DNA of 64,000 nt, taken from assembly GCF_015319165.1 (NCBI RefSeq), contig NZ_JADIVZ010000016.1:1-64000 (forward strand). The letters run 5' to 3'. Below are positions 57,337 through 64,000 of the stretch, one piece after another; the stretch's first letter is position 1; each line of letters starts with the position of its first letter. The translations under genes were made by a program, and so were the position numbers. Below the pieces are notes generated by a model that did no database searches, was not told where the DNA came from, and worked only from the letters and a program-made list of their open reading frames with translations. The stretch comes from Nocardioides acrostichi (lineage in GTDB: Bacteria > Actinomycetota > Actinomycetes > Propionibacteriales > Nocardioidaceae).

Positions 57337-59199
57337 GTGGAGATCGCGCTGGCCCTGGTCGTGCTCGCAGTCGTGGTGCTCACGGTCACCGGGTTGGCGG
57401 AGCGATTCGACCTGCCGGCGCCGTTGGTGCTCGTCGTGGTGGGCGTCGTGGGGTCGTATCTGCCCTTCGTTCCCCGGGTCGAGCTCGAGCCCGAGGTCGT
57501 GCTGCTGGGTCTGCTGCCGCCGTTGCTGTACTCGGCCTCGCTGTCGACGTCGCTGGTCGACTTCAACGCCAACCGGCGCCCGATCCTGCTGCTCAGCGTG
57601 GGCCTGGTCGCCGCCACGACGCTGGTGGTGGGCGTGGTCGTGCACGCGGTGCTGCCGAGCGCGGGCTGGGCGGCGGCCTTCGCGCTGGGGGCGGTCGTCG
57701 CACCGCCCGACGCGGTGGCCGCCACCGCGATCGCCAAGCGCATCGGTCTGCCGCGCCGCATCGTGACGATCCTCGAGGGGGAGTCGCTGCTCAACGACGC
57801 GGCCGCGCTGGTCGCCCTGCGCACCGCCGTCGCCGCGGGTGCGGTGGGCATCAGCGCGGTCGAGGTCGGTCGCGACTTCGTCGTGGCCGCGGGGGGCGGC
57901 CTGCTCGTGGGCCTGGTGTTCTTCGTCGTGGTCGCCAAGGTGCGCCGGGTGGTGCACGACTCGCTGCTCGACACCGGACTCTCGCTCGTCCTGCCGTTCG
58001 CCGCCTACGTCGCCGCGGAGGAGATCGAGGCTTCCGGTGTGCTCGCCGTCGTCGTCACCGGCCTACTCCTCGGGCACCAGGCGCCCGTGCTGCAGACCGC
58101 CGAGTCGCGCATATCCGAGCGGATGAACTGGCGCACGCTGTCGTTCGTGCTCGAGCACGCCGTGTTCTTGCTCATCGGTCTCCAGGCCCGCCACCTGATG
58201 GTCGCGGTGTCGTCGTCACAGCTGTCGCCGGGCCGCATCCTCGGCGTGTGCGCGGCCACGCTCGGCACCGTGGTCGTCGTCCGGCTGATCTGGGTGTTCT
58301 GCTCGCGCTACCTGCTCGTCCGGCCCGGTCCGGATCCCGACAGCGGGGTGCGGCCGCCGTGGAGCTACACCTTCGTGGTCGGCTGGGCCGGCATGCGCGG
58401 CGTCGTCACGCTGGCCGCGGCGTTCGTGCTCCCTCCCGAGACGCCGCACCGCGACGTCCTGCTGCTCGCGGCCTTCGCCGTGGTCGCGGTCACGCTGCTC
58501 GTGCAGGGACTCTCCCTCCCGTGGGTCGCGCGCCGGCTGCGCGTGCCCTCGCCCGACCCCATGGACGACGCCCTCGCCCGCGCCACCCTGCTCCAGCAGG
58601 CCTCGAAGGCGGGGGAGCGCGCGCTCGACGAGCTCGAGTACGACGACCGTCACGGCGTGGTCGACCTGATCCGCCAGCGTGTCGACCAGCGCAACTTCGC
58701 CGCGTGGGAGCGCCTCGGCACCACGGCCGACACCGAGAGCCCCAGCGAGCTCTACGCCCGCGCCCGCGAGGCGATGATCGAGGCCGAGCGCGCGCGGGTG
58801 CTCGAGATCCGCTCGACGGGGCAGGTGCCCTCCGACGTGGTCAGCGAGGTACTGGCGATGCTCGATGTCGAGGAGTCGATGATCGACCGCTCCTCGCAGG
58901 CCCGCTCCGACATCGCCCGCGCCGCGGCACGTCGTCCGCCAGCGGGCAGTTGTCGTGAGCTCGACGAGCACCCGTTGACCGACGGTCCCGAGCAGCCGGT
59001 CTGCCAGGGCTGCATCGACGAGGGCCTCACCCCGGTCGCGCTGCGGATGTGCCTGACCTGCGGCGAGGTCGGCTGTTGCGACTCCTCGGTCGGGCGCCAC
59101 GCCGCCGCCCACTTCCGTGAGACCCAGCACCCCGTCATCCGCTCGGTGGAGCCCAGCGAGGACTGGCGCTGGTGCTACGTGCACCACCTCACCGCCTGA
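57337..59199 (+). CDS. CPA1-type Na+/H+ antiporter with C-terminal UBP-type zinc finger
   Basis: A 620-residue protein. Residues 1-415 form a NhaP/CPA1 antiporter of about 12 helices, with the ion-site region in AVVAPPDAVAATAIA and EGESLLNDAAALV. A linker with helices follows (420-540). The last about 80 residues form a ZnF-UBP domain: CRELDEHP, CQGCIDEG, CLTCGEVGCCDSS, GRHAAAHF, HPV and CYVHH. In eukaryotes this finger binds the free ubiquitin C-terminus; in bacteria its ligand is unknown. The GTG at 57337 follows GGAGG. The stop codon abuts a 22-bp array. Confidence 0.9.
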   Translation: MEIALALVVLAVVVLTVTGLAERFDLPAPLVLVVVGVVGSYLPFVPRVELEPEVVLLGLLPPLLYSASLSTSLVDFNANRRPILLLSVGLVAATTLVVGVVVHAVLPSAGWAAAFALGAVVAPPDAVAATAIAKRIGLPRRIVTILEGESLLNDAAALVALRTAVAAGAVGISAVEVGRDFVVAAGGGLLVGLVFFVVVAKVRRVVHDSLLDTGLSLVLPFAAYVAAEEIEASGVLAVVVTGLLLGHQAPVLQTAESRISERMNWRTLSFVLEHAVFLLIGLQARHLMVAVSSSQLSPGRILGVCAATLGTVVVVRLIWVFCSRYLLVRPGPDPDSGVRPPWSYTFVVGWAGMRGVVTLAAAFVLPPETPHRDVLLLAAFAVVAVTLLVQGLSLPWVARRLRVPSPDPMDDALARATLLQQASKAGERALDELEYDDRHGVVDLIRQRVDQRNFAAWERLGTTADTESPSELYARAREAMIEAERARVLEIRSTGQVPSDVVSEVLAMLDVEESMIDRSSQARSDIARAAARRPPAGSCRELDEHPLTDGPEQPVCQGCIDEGLTPVALRMCLTCGEVGCCDSSVGRHAAAHFRETQHPVIRSVEPSEDWRWCYVHHLTA

Positions 59200-59255
59200 C
59201 CACGAGGGGTCGCGTAGTGACCCGCGAGGGGTCGCAGATTGTTGCTCGAGGGGTC
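59200..59255 (+). repeat. 22-bp repeat array, three units
   Basis: CGAGGGG cores at 59203, 59225 and 59247, an exact 22-bp period. The first unit follows the antiporter TGA directly (CCACGAGGGGTCGCG). The last runs into the stop codon of the convergent GNAT gene at 59254-59256. Same family as 31074-31217. Confidence 0.88.
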
Positions 59256-59727
59256 AGGTTCTGACCATCCGCAGGTGCCGGCCCTCGGGCTCGTCGAACC
59301 CGGCGCCGTCGAAGGAGAACCCCGCCCGCTCGTAGAACCGGACGGCGCGTACGTTGCCCGCGAGCACCCAGAGGTAGGCCGGCCGGTCGCCCAGAACCTG
59401 GCCGAGCAGGCGTCGTCCGAGACCGGTGGAGTAGTGCGAGGCCCGCACGTACAGCGCCTTGAGCTCCAGCTGCGCCGGCGGGTCGTCGTCGCGTGCGGGG
59501 CCGGCGTTGGCGAACCCGACCAGCCGGCCGTCGTCGACGGCCAGCCAGACGTCGGGGTCGGCCGTGAGCCAGGCCCGACGCCGCTCGACCGCCGCGGCCC
59601 GGTCGGCGCGCCGCTGATCGAGCACCGACTGGGGCATCAACCCGCTGTAGGCGTCGTCCCACACGTCGAGATGCAGATCGGTGAGTGCCTCGGCGTCCTT
59701 CGCGGTAGCCGTGCGCAGGTCGATCAT
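59254..59727 (-). CDS. GNAT-family N-acetyltransferase
   Basis: A 157-residue acetyltransferase. It has the acetyl-CoA loop as GLGRRLLGQVL near 110-120, preceded by LKALYVRASHYSTG, and the NVRAVRFYERAGFSFDG ending typical of RimI-like GNATs. The substrate is unknown. The ATG at 59727 begins the domain; the open frame upstream overlaps the start of the divergent metallo-hydrolase gene. It shares its stop-codon region with the last 22-bp repeat unit. Confidence 0.85.
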   Translation of the reverse strand: MIDLRTATAKDAEALTDLHLDVWDDAYSGLMPQSVLDQRRADRAAAVERRRAWLTADPDVWLAVDDGRLVGFANAGPARDDDPPAQLELKALYVRASHYSTGLGRRLLGQVLGDRPAYLWVLAGNVRAVRFYERAGFSFDGAGFDEPEGRHLRMVRT

Positions 59728-59758
59728 GGCGCCACCGTAGCCGCGTAGGTTGGACGGC

Positions 59759-60397
59759 ATGCGGATCACCAAGTTCGGCCACGCCTGCGTGCGCATCGAG
59801 CACGACGGCTCCACGATCGTGATCGACCCCGGCGTGTTCACCGACCTCGAGGCCGTCGATGGCGCCGATGCGGTACTGCTCACCCACGAGCACCCCGACC
59901 ACTGGACCGCCGATCACCTGCGGCGCGCCGACGCACCCGTGTTCACCATCGCCGACGTCGCCACCCAGATCGCCGACGCCGCCCCCGACCTGCTCGAGCG
60001 GACGACGACCGTGGCGCCCGGCGAGTCCCTCACCGTCGCGGGGGTGCCCGTGGAGGTGGTCAACGAGAGGCACGCGGTGATCCACCCGGACTACCCGCGC
60101 TTCCACAACTCCGGCTACCTGCTCGACCTCGGTGGCACCAGTGTCTTCCATCCCGGCGATGCGCTGGACGGGCCTGGGCGTCCAGTCGACGTACTGCTGC
60201 TGCCCGTCTCGGCGCCATGGCTGAAGGCGAGCGAGTGCATCGACTTCGCCGTCGGCGTGGGGGCCAAGCGCAACCTCGGCATCCACGACGCGATCTACTC
60301 CGAGGCCGGTCTCGGCTTCATCGAGACCCACCTGGCGAACTTCCTCGGTCCCCGCGAGCAGGAGTACAGCTACCTCGTCCCCGGCGCCGACCTCTGA
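59759..60397 (+). CDS. Metallo-beta-lactamase-fold hydrolase (UlaG-like)
   Basis: A 212-residue MBL-fold protein. It starts MRITKFGHACVRIEHDGSTI and carries the metal motif LTHEHPDHW near residues 41-49, a later His in NERHAVIHPDYP and Asp in FHPGDAL near 130, like UlaG/YycJ-type metal-dependent hydrolases. The substrate is unknown. The ATG at 59759 is preferred to an in-frame TTG at 59750. It converges on menF across a 22-bp array. Confidence 0.82.
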   Translation: MRITKFGHACVRIEHDGSTIVIDPGVFTDLEAVDGADAVLLTHEHPDHWTADHLRRADAPVFTIADVATQIADAAPDLLERTTTVAPGESLTVAGVPVEVVNERHAVIHPDYPRFHNSGYLLDLGGTSVFHPGDALDGPGRPVDVLLLPVSAPWLKASECIDFAVGVGAKRNLGIHDAIYSEAGLGFIETHLANFLGPREQEYSYLVPGADL

Positions 60398-60410
60398 CTT
60401 CGCTCGGCTA

Positions 60411-60470
60411 TCGACCCCTCGAGCAGCAGAAATCGACCCCTCGTGGGACGATTCGCGACCCCTCGTGGTC
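60411..60470 (-). repeat. 22-bp repeat array, three units
   Basis: CGACCCCTCG cores at 60412, 60434 and 60456, an exact 22-bp period, on the plus strand. Read on the minus strand the first unit follows the menF TGA directly (CCACGAGGGGTCGCG). The same family and orientation rule as the other arrays. Confidence 0.9.
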
Positions 60471-61764
60471 AGGTGAGGGCGTCGCGCACCGGGACGAACT
60501 TGGCCTGGGCCTCGGCCAGCTCGGAGGCGGGGTCGGAGTCGGCGACGATGCCGCACCCGGCGAACAGTCGCACGGTGCTGCCGTCGACGGCGGCCGAGCG
60601 CAGGGCGATGCCCCACTCGCCGTCGCCGGTTGCGTCCATCCACCCGACCGGGCCGGCGTAGCGGCCGCGGTCCATCGACTCGATCTCGGCGATGAGGGCC
60701 ACGGCGGCGGAGGTGGGGGTACCCCCCACGGCGGCGGAGGGGTGCAGGGCAGCGGCGAGCTCGAGCGAGGTGACCGCGGCGCCGTCGGACTCGTGTGCCA
60801 CCCCGGCGACGTCGGTGGCCAGGTGCATCACGTTGGGCAGGTGCAGCACGAAGGGAGCCTCGGGCACGTTCATCGACGAGCAGTGCGGCTCCAGCGCATC
60901 GGCGACCGAGCGGACGGCGTACTCGTGCTCCTCGAGATCCTTCGACGAGCGGGCCAGGACGCCGGCCAGCTCGGCGTCACGGGTGTCGTCACCGGTACGG
61001 CGGATCGTGCCGGCCAGCACGCGCGAAGTCACGAGGCCGCGCTCGCGGCGGACCAACATCTCGGGAGTGGCGCCGACCATGCCGTCGACATGGAAGGTCC
61101 AGCACATGGGGTAGCCGGCCGCCAGCCGGCGCAGCGGCCACCGCACGTCGACATCGGTGGCGGCGGTCGCCAGCAGGTCGCGGGCGAGCACCACCTTCTC
61201 GAGGTCGCCGGCGCTGATGCGCCTGACGGCCTCGGCGACCGCCGCCATCCACTGCTCGCCGTCGAGGGCACCGTCGGAGAAGGTCACCGAGCGCGGGGCC
61301 TCGGGCGGGTCGGCCGCGACGAGTCGCTGCTCGCCGTGCTCGAGCCCGCGGCCGATGGTGGTGACCCAGGCGCGGTCGCCGCGGCGACCGACGACGACGG
61401 CAGGCACCACGAGCACGGAGTCGCCAGGGTCGTCGCCGAACGCGAACGAGCCGAAGCACACCAGCCCGCTGCCCGGCTCACGCACCTCGTCGCGCACGAC
61501 CGACCTGGCGCGCGCGGCCTGCCACCAGTGGGCGGCGGCCGCGAACCGCTCAGGGCCTTGGGTGCGCAGCACCGCGGCCGTGCCCCAACCGACCAGCCCC
61601 TCGCCGCGGCGCACCCAGCTGACGGGGTCGTCGGCGGGGAGCAGGTCGAGCAGTGCGGCCCCGGCGTCGACGTCGACCTCCGTGGTGCGGACGACGAGTG
61701 CGGGCACCGACCGCTCGCCGTCCAACTGCGCGGGCGAGCGCGGGGACGACCGGGGGTGGGGCAC
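60469..61764 (-). CDS. menF: Isochorismate synthase
   Basis: Makes isochorismate from chorismate, entry to menaquinone synthesis and perhaps siderophores. The 431-residue enzyme of the anthranilate synthase I fold shows DLEKVVLARDLL near 185, TFHVDGMVGATPEMLVRRERG near 225-245, SRVLAGTIRRTGDD, SSKDLEEHEYAV and the ending FAGCGIVADSDPASELAEAQAKF. It starts at GTG 61764. Its position near menD and menC favours a menaquinone role. It is on the opposite strand to menE-C-D and ends in a repeat array. Confidence 0.93.
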   Translation of the reverse strand: MPHPRSSPRSPAQLDGERSVPALVVRTTEVDVDAGAALLDLLPADDPVSWVRRGEGLVGWGTAAVLRTQGPERFAAAAHWWQAARARSVVRDEVREPGSGLVCFGSFAFGDDPGDSVLVVPAVVVGRRGDRAWVTTIGRGLEHGEQRLVAADPPEAPRSVTFSDGALDGEQWMAAVAEAVRRISAGDLEKVVLARDLLATAATDVDVRWPLRRLAAGYPMCWTFHVDGMVGATPEMLVRRERGLVTSRVLAGTIRRTGDDTRDAELAGVLARSSKDLEEHEYAVRSVADALEPHCSSMNVPEAPFVLHLPNVMHLATDVAGVAHESDGAAVTSLELAAALHPSAAVGGTPTSAAVALIAEIESMDRGRYAGPVGWMDATGDGEWGIALRSAAVDGSTVRLFAGCGIVADSDPASELAEAQAKFVPVRDALT

Positions 61765-61805
61765 GGATCGAGAATACTGCCGACCCGTGCCCCACCACTC
61801 AGCGG

Positions 61806-62723
61806 TCAACTCCAGTACACGACGACCTTGTCGCCGACATGCACCTGGCCGAAGACCTGCTTGATGCCGTCGAGGTCGCGGATGTTGACACAGCCGTGGG
61901 AGGCCCCGGCGTAGCCGCGGGCAGCGAAGTCGCTGGAGAAGTGCACGGCCTGGCCGCCGGAGAAGAACATCGAGTAGGGCATCGCGGAGCCGTAGAGGTT
62001 CGAGACGTGGTCGGCGTCCATGCGCTGCACCTGGAAGAGGCCCTCGCGGGTGGGTGAGTACGACGCACCGAAGCGGGCGTCGAGGGTGATCCGCGTCGAG
62101 CCGTCGACCACCCACCGCACCGTGCGCGAGGTCTTGTCGATGCAGATGGCTCGGCCCGTGGTGCAGCGGGCGTCCAGAGCGCCGGGGGTGTTGACGGCGC
62201 CGCCGGGAGCCGGGTGCAGCTCGGCCTCGGTGGGCTCGTGCGTCATCGCGTGCAGCCGGTCGAGGGTGCGCTGGTCGACCTCGCCGGTCACCGGGATCTC
62301 GCGCTTGGCCTGGAAGCCGCGCACGGACTCGGCGGTGATCGGGCCGTAGTAGTCGGTGAGGCCTGCCGAGAACCACCCGATCTGCTTGAGCCGCGCCTGG
62401 AGTTCGCGCACGTCGTCACCGCTGCGGCCCTGCTTCATCAGGGCCGGGCCGGGCGTCATCGTGGGGCTGGGCTCGGATGTCGGCGTCTGGGTCGGTGTGG
62501 GCTTCGAGGTGGGCTTCGGCGTGGGCTTCGGCGTGGGGCTGACGTCGGGGGTCGGGGTGGATGTCGGGGCCGCGGACGGCGTCTGCGCGGCGTCGGTGAC
62601 CTCGGTGGCGGGTTCGGCGGCGGCGACGTCTCGGCCCACGTGCTGTACGCCGTATCCGACGCCGAGGGCCAGCGCGACCATCATCAGTCCGATCGGAACG
62701 ATCAGCAGGCGGCGGGCGGTCAT
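61806..62723 (-). CDS. L,D-transpeptidase (YkuD) with peptidoglycan-binding domain
   Basis: A 305-residue exported enzyme forming 3-3 cross-links in peptidoglycan. An N-terminal signal anchor (about 5-27: LLIVPIGLMMVALALGVGYG) is followed by a Pro/Thr-rich linker with repeated PKPTPKP (50-90), a PG_binding_1 domain (about 98-160: VRELQARLKQIGWFSAGL) and a YkuD domain with HFSSDF and the catalytic SHGCVNIRD (Cys278). No carbapenem-specific features can be told. It starts at ATG 62723. Confidence 0.9.
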   Translation of the reverse strand: MTARRLLIVPIGLMMVALALGVGYGVQHVGRDVAAAEPATEVTDAAQTPSAAPTSTPTPDVSPTPKPTPKPTSKPTPTQTPTSEPSPTMTPGPALMKQGRSGDDVRELQARLKQIGWFSAGLTDYYGPITAESVRGFQAKREIPVTGEVDQRTLDRLHAMTHEPTEAELHPAPGGAVNTPGALDARCTTGRAICIDKTSRTVRWVVDGSTRITLDARFGASYSPTREGLFQVQRMDADHVSNLYGSAMPYSMFFSGGQAVHFSSDFAARGYAGASHGCVNIRDLDGIKQVFGQVHVGDKVVVYWS

Positions 62724-62777
62724 GGGGGCTCACTCCTCGGTGGTGGGGTACACCGGGAAGACGCAGGGTCCGGCCGC

Positions 62778-62838
62778 GAAGTTGCGGCAGGCCACCTGGA
62801 AAGTTGTGGCGGGTCAGGTGAAAACTCGTGGCGGGTCA
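62778..62838 (-). repeat. 22-bp repeat array, second family, three units
   Basis: On the minus strand the units read TGACCCGCCACGAGTTTTC, then CTGACCCGCCACAACTTTCC, then a decayed third copy, each spaced by 22 bp (matching positions 62825, 62803 and 62781). The first unit begins inside the TGA of the DUF6351-like gene (62836-62838). Same family as 56263-56374. Confidence 0.8.
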
Positions 62839-64000
62839 GCCGCCCATGCCGTGCCAGGACGTCGAGGTGAGGCCGCCGCCGGAGCGCGCGGGTGCGTCGG
62901 GGAGCGGGCGTCCGCCGTACTGCACCCCTCCGCCGCGGGCGTCGTAGCGCAGCCAGGTGGTGGCGGCATGCTGGCCGCGGCCGGGTCGGCTCCAGTCGCA
63001 GACGCCATCGGCGTACAGATCGTGGAGGGCGGCGAGCTGCTCGGCCGTGAACGGCACGGGCGACCCGGCGACATCGGCGTCGGTGAAGGGCCGCAGTCGG
63101 CAGGCCACGATGTCGTTGGCAAGTGGGCCACCCGCCTCCTGGCGCGGCGTCGAGAGCCGGGTCTGGAGCACCTGGAGCTGCTCGGTCGAGCACGCCTGTT
63201 CCGCCTCGGCGACCACGCAACGATCGGTGATGTCGGCCGGCTTGTCGGCCACGACCTTCGTGGCCAGGGATGTCGAGGAATGATCGGCCTCGATGGCGCT
63301 GAGCCAGGCGTCCATCGAGTCCAGGGCCTCGTTCGCCCAGGCAGGGTCGCCGATGAGCGGAGTGGGCCCGAACCACATGACGCGGTTGTCGGCGTTGCCT
63401 TGAGCGGCCTCGATGCGCTCGTCGGTCCAGAAGGCGTGCGCATAGTCGTGCGCGGCGCCCGGGTCGGGGCCGCCGAAGTTGATGATGGGCACCTGGCTGG
63501 TGTGGTCGAACTCGTTCACCAGGCCCGTGCGATAGGCGTACCGGATGGAACGGGCGTCGCCGCTGATGCGGTCGGGCGTGGGTCGGAGGTCGACGTCGAT
63601 GCCGCCGAGCTGGGTGTTGAGGTCGACGAACTGCGCTGGGGTGATGGCACCGGATTCGAGCTCGTGGAGCCCGAACATCACGCCGGTGTTGGCGAAGGGA
63701 ATGCCACCGAAGCCGTGGCCCGCCGTCTGCTCGGCCGGCGTCCAGGTCGAGCGCGGGCGCCGACCGAGCTGGTTGACCAGCAGGTCGAGCACCGAGCACC
63801 GCACGCCGCCTGGATTGGTGTCGGGCTCGTAGCGGGTGCTCGGGTCACCAGCCACGGTCTCCTGCGTGCCCGGGCAGGCGTACTGGGGGTCCAGGGCGTT
63901 CTTGAACAGGCCCTCGTCGGCAGTGATCGAGTTGGCGATCGAGAGGTGACCCTCGACCTGGGCCATCTGCGTCGGTGACCACACCACGCCCGGCGCCCAC
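62836..64000 (-). CDS. DUF6351-like protein, C-terminal part (cut by window edge)
   Basis: At least 388 residues, open through the right edge. Features include CPGTQETVAGDPSTRYEPD, TGVMFGLHELESG, the INFGGPDPGAAHDYAHAFWTDERI stretch and a C-terminus VQYGGRPLPDAPARSG. This resembles actinobacterial DUF6351 proteins, predicted exported alpha/beta-hydrolase-like enzymes, but the catalytic core would lie beyond the window and I cannot check it. Several Cys residues fit an exported protein. The stop codon is the first base triplet of a repeat unit. Confidence 0.65.
   Translation of the reverse strand, partial: WAPGVVWSPTQMAQVEGHLSIANSITADEGLFKNALDPQYACPGTQETVAGDPSTRYEPDTNPGGVRCSVLDLLVNQLGRRPRSTWTPAEQTAGHGFGGIPFANTGVMFGLHELESGAITPAQFVDLNTQLGGIDVDLRPTPDRISGDARSIRYAYRTGLVNEFDHTSQVPIINFGGPDPGAAHDYAHAFWTDERIEAAQGNADNRVMWFGPTPLIGDPAWANEALDSMDAWLSAIEADHSSTSLATKVVADKPADITDRCVVAEAEQACSTEQLQVLQTRLSTPRQEAGGPLANDIVACRLRPFTDADVAGSPVPFTAEQLAALHDLYADGVCDWSRPGRGQHAATTWLRYDARGGGVQYGGRPLPDAPARSGGGLTSTSWHGMGG

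Overview
The window is about 70% GC with strong G/C bias at third codon positions and many GTG starts. It looks like a chromosomal backbone segment from a high-GC actinomycete. The set of genes (menaquinone synthesis, BldN-type sigma factor with a DUF5667 partner, Rex, DisA-RadA, bS22, System II cytochrome c maturation) and their order fit the region around M. tuberculosis Rv0500-Rv0555. A Nocardioides/Aeromicrobium-like member of Propionibacteriales is my best guess, but this is inference.

Layout. 1-460: edge of an IS256-type element, an odd tRNA-Glu, tRNA-Asp and a terminator. 0.5-12 kb: accessory and housekeeping genes (metallopeptidase, RsbW-like ATPase, NDH-2, thioesterase, TetR/acyl-CoA dehydrogenase pair, a NUDIX-regulator/SPFH/NAD-kinase-like module, an ArsR-acetyltransferase fusion). 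12-21.8 kb: disA, radA, a LacI regulator, methyltransferase, VOC protein, Cys-rich protein, then Ppx/GppA, sugar-phosphate isomerase, proline dehydrogenase and proC. 21.9-27.9 kb: an AbiEi/DUF559-like gene, a gluconate operon (gntR, gntK, gntP, 5-dehydrogenase) and trpS behind a Trp leader-peptide attenuator; these interrupt the proC to Rv0500A order known from mycobacteria. 28-35 kb: HTH protein, bS22, epimerase, acyltransferase, rsbN-like/bldN-like pair, HAD phosphatase, glutaredoxin. 34.9-40.7 kb: rex-hemA-hemC-hemD in one run of ATGA overlaps followed by hemB. 42.3-48.4 kb: hemL, phosphatase, resA, ccdA, resB, ccsB, again overlapping. 48.5-64 kb: MASE1 histidine kinase, small membrane proteins, menA, menE-menC-menD, an antiporter with a UBP zinc finger, menF, an L,D-transpeptidase and a DUF6351-like gene cut by the edge.

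Functionally the core is respiratory: menaquinone (menA, E, C, D, F), NDH-2, heme (hemA, C, D, B, L), cytochrome c assembly (resA, ccdA, resB, ccsB), and the redox repressor Rex with a good operator upstream of its own operon.

The most unusual signal is non-coding. Three families of intergenic repeats occur. (1) An about 80-bp composite palindromic element is present in five copies, three of which bracket the inserted AbiEi-like gene and gluconate operon. (2) Arrays with a strict 22-bp period carry CGAGGGGTCG and start at or within a few bases of the stop codons of several genes. (3) A second 22-bp-period family carries AGTTTTC and starts inside the stop codons of menD and the DUF6351-like gene. 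Every convergent gene gap longer than 50 bp in the window is filled by one of these families or by a fourth, simpler duplication.
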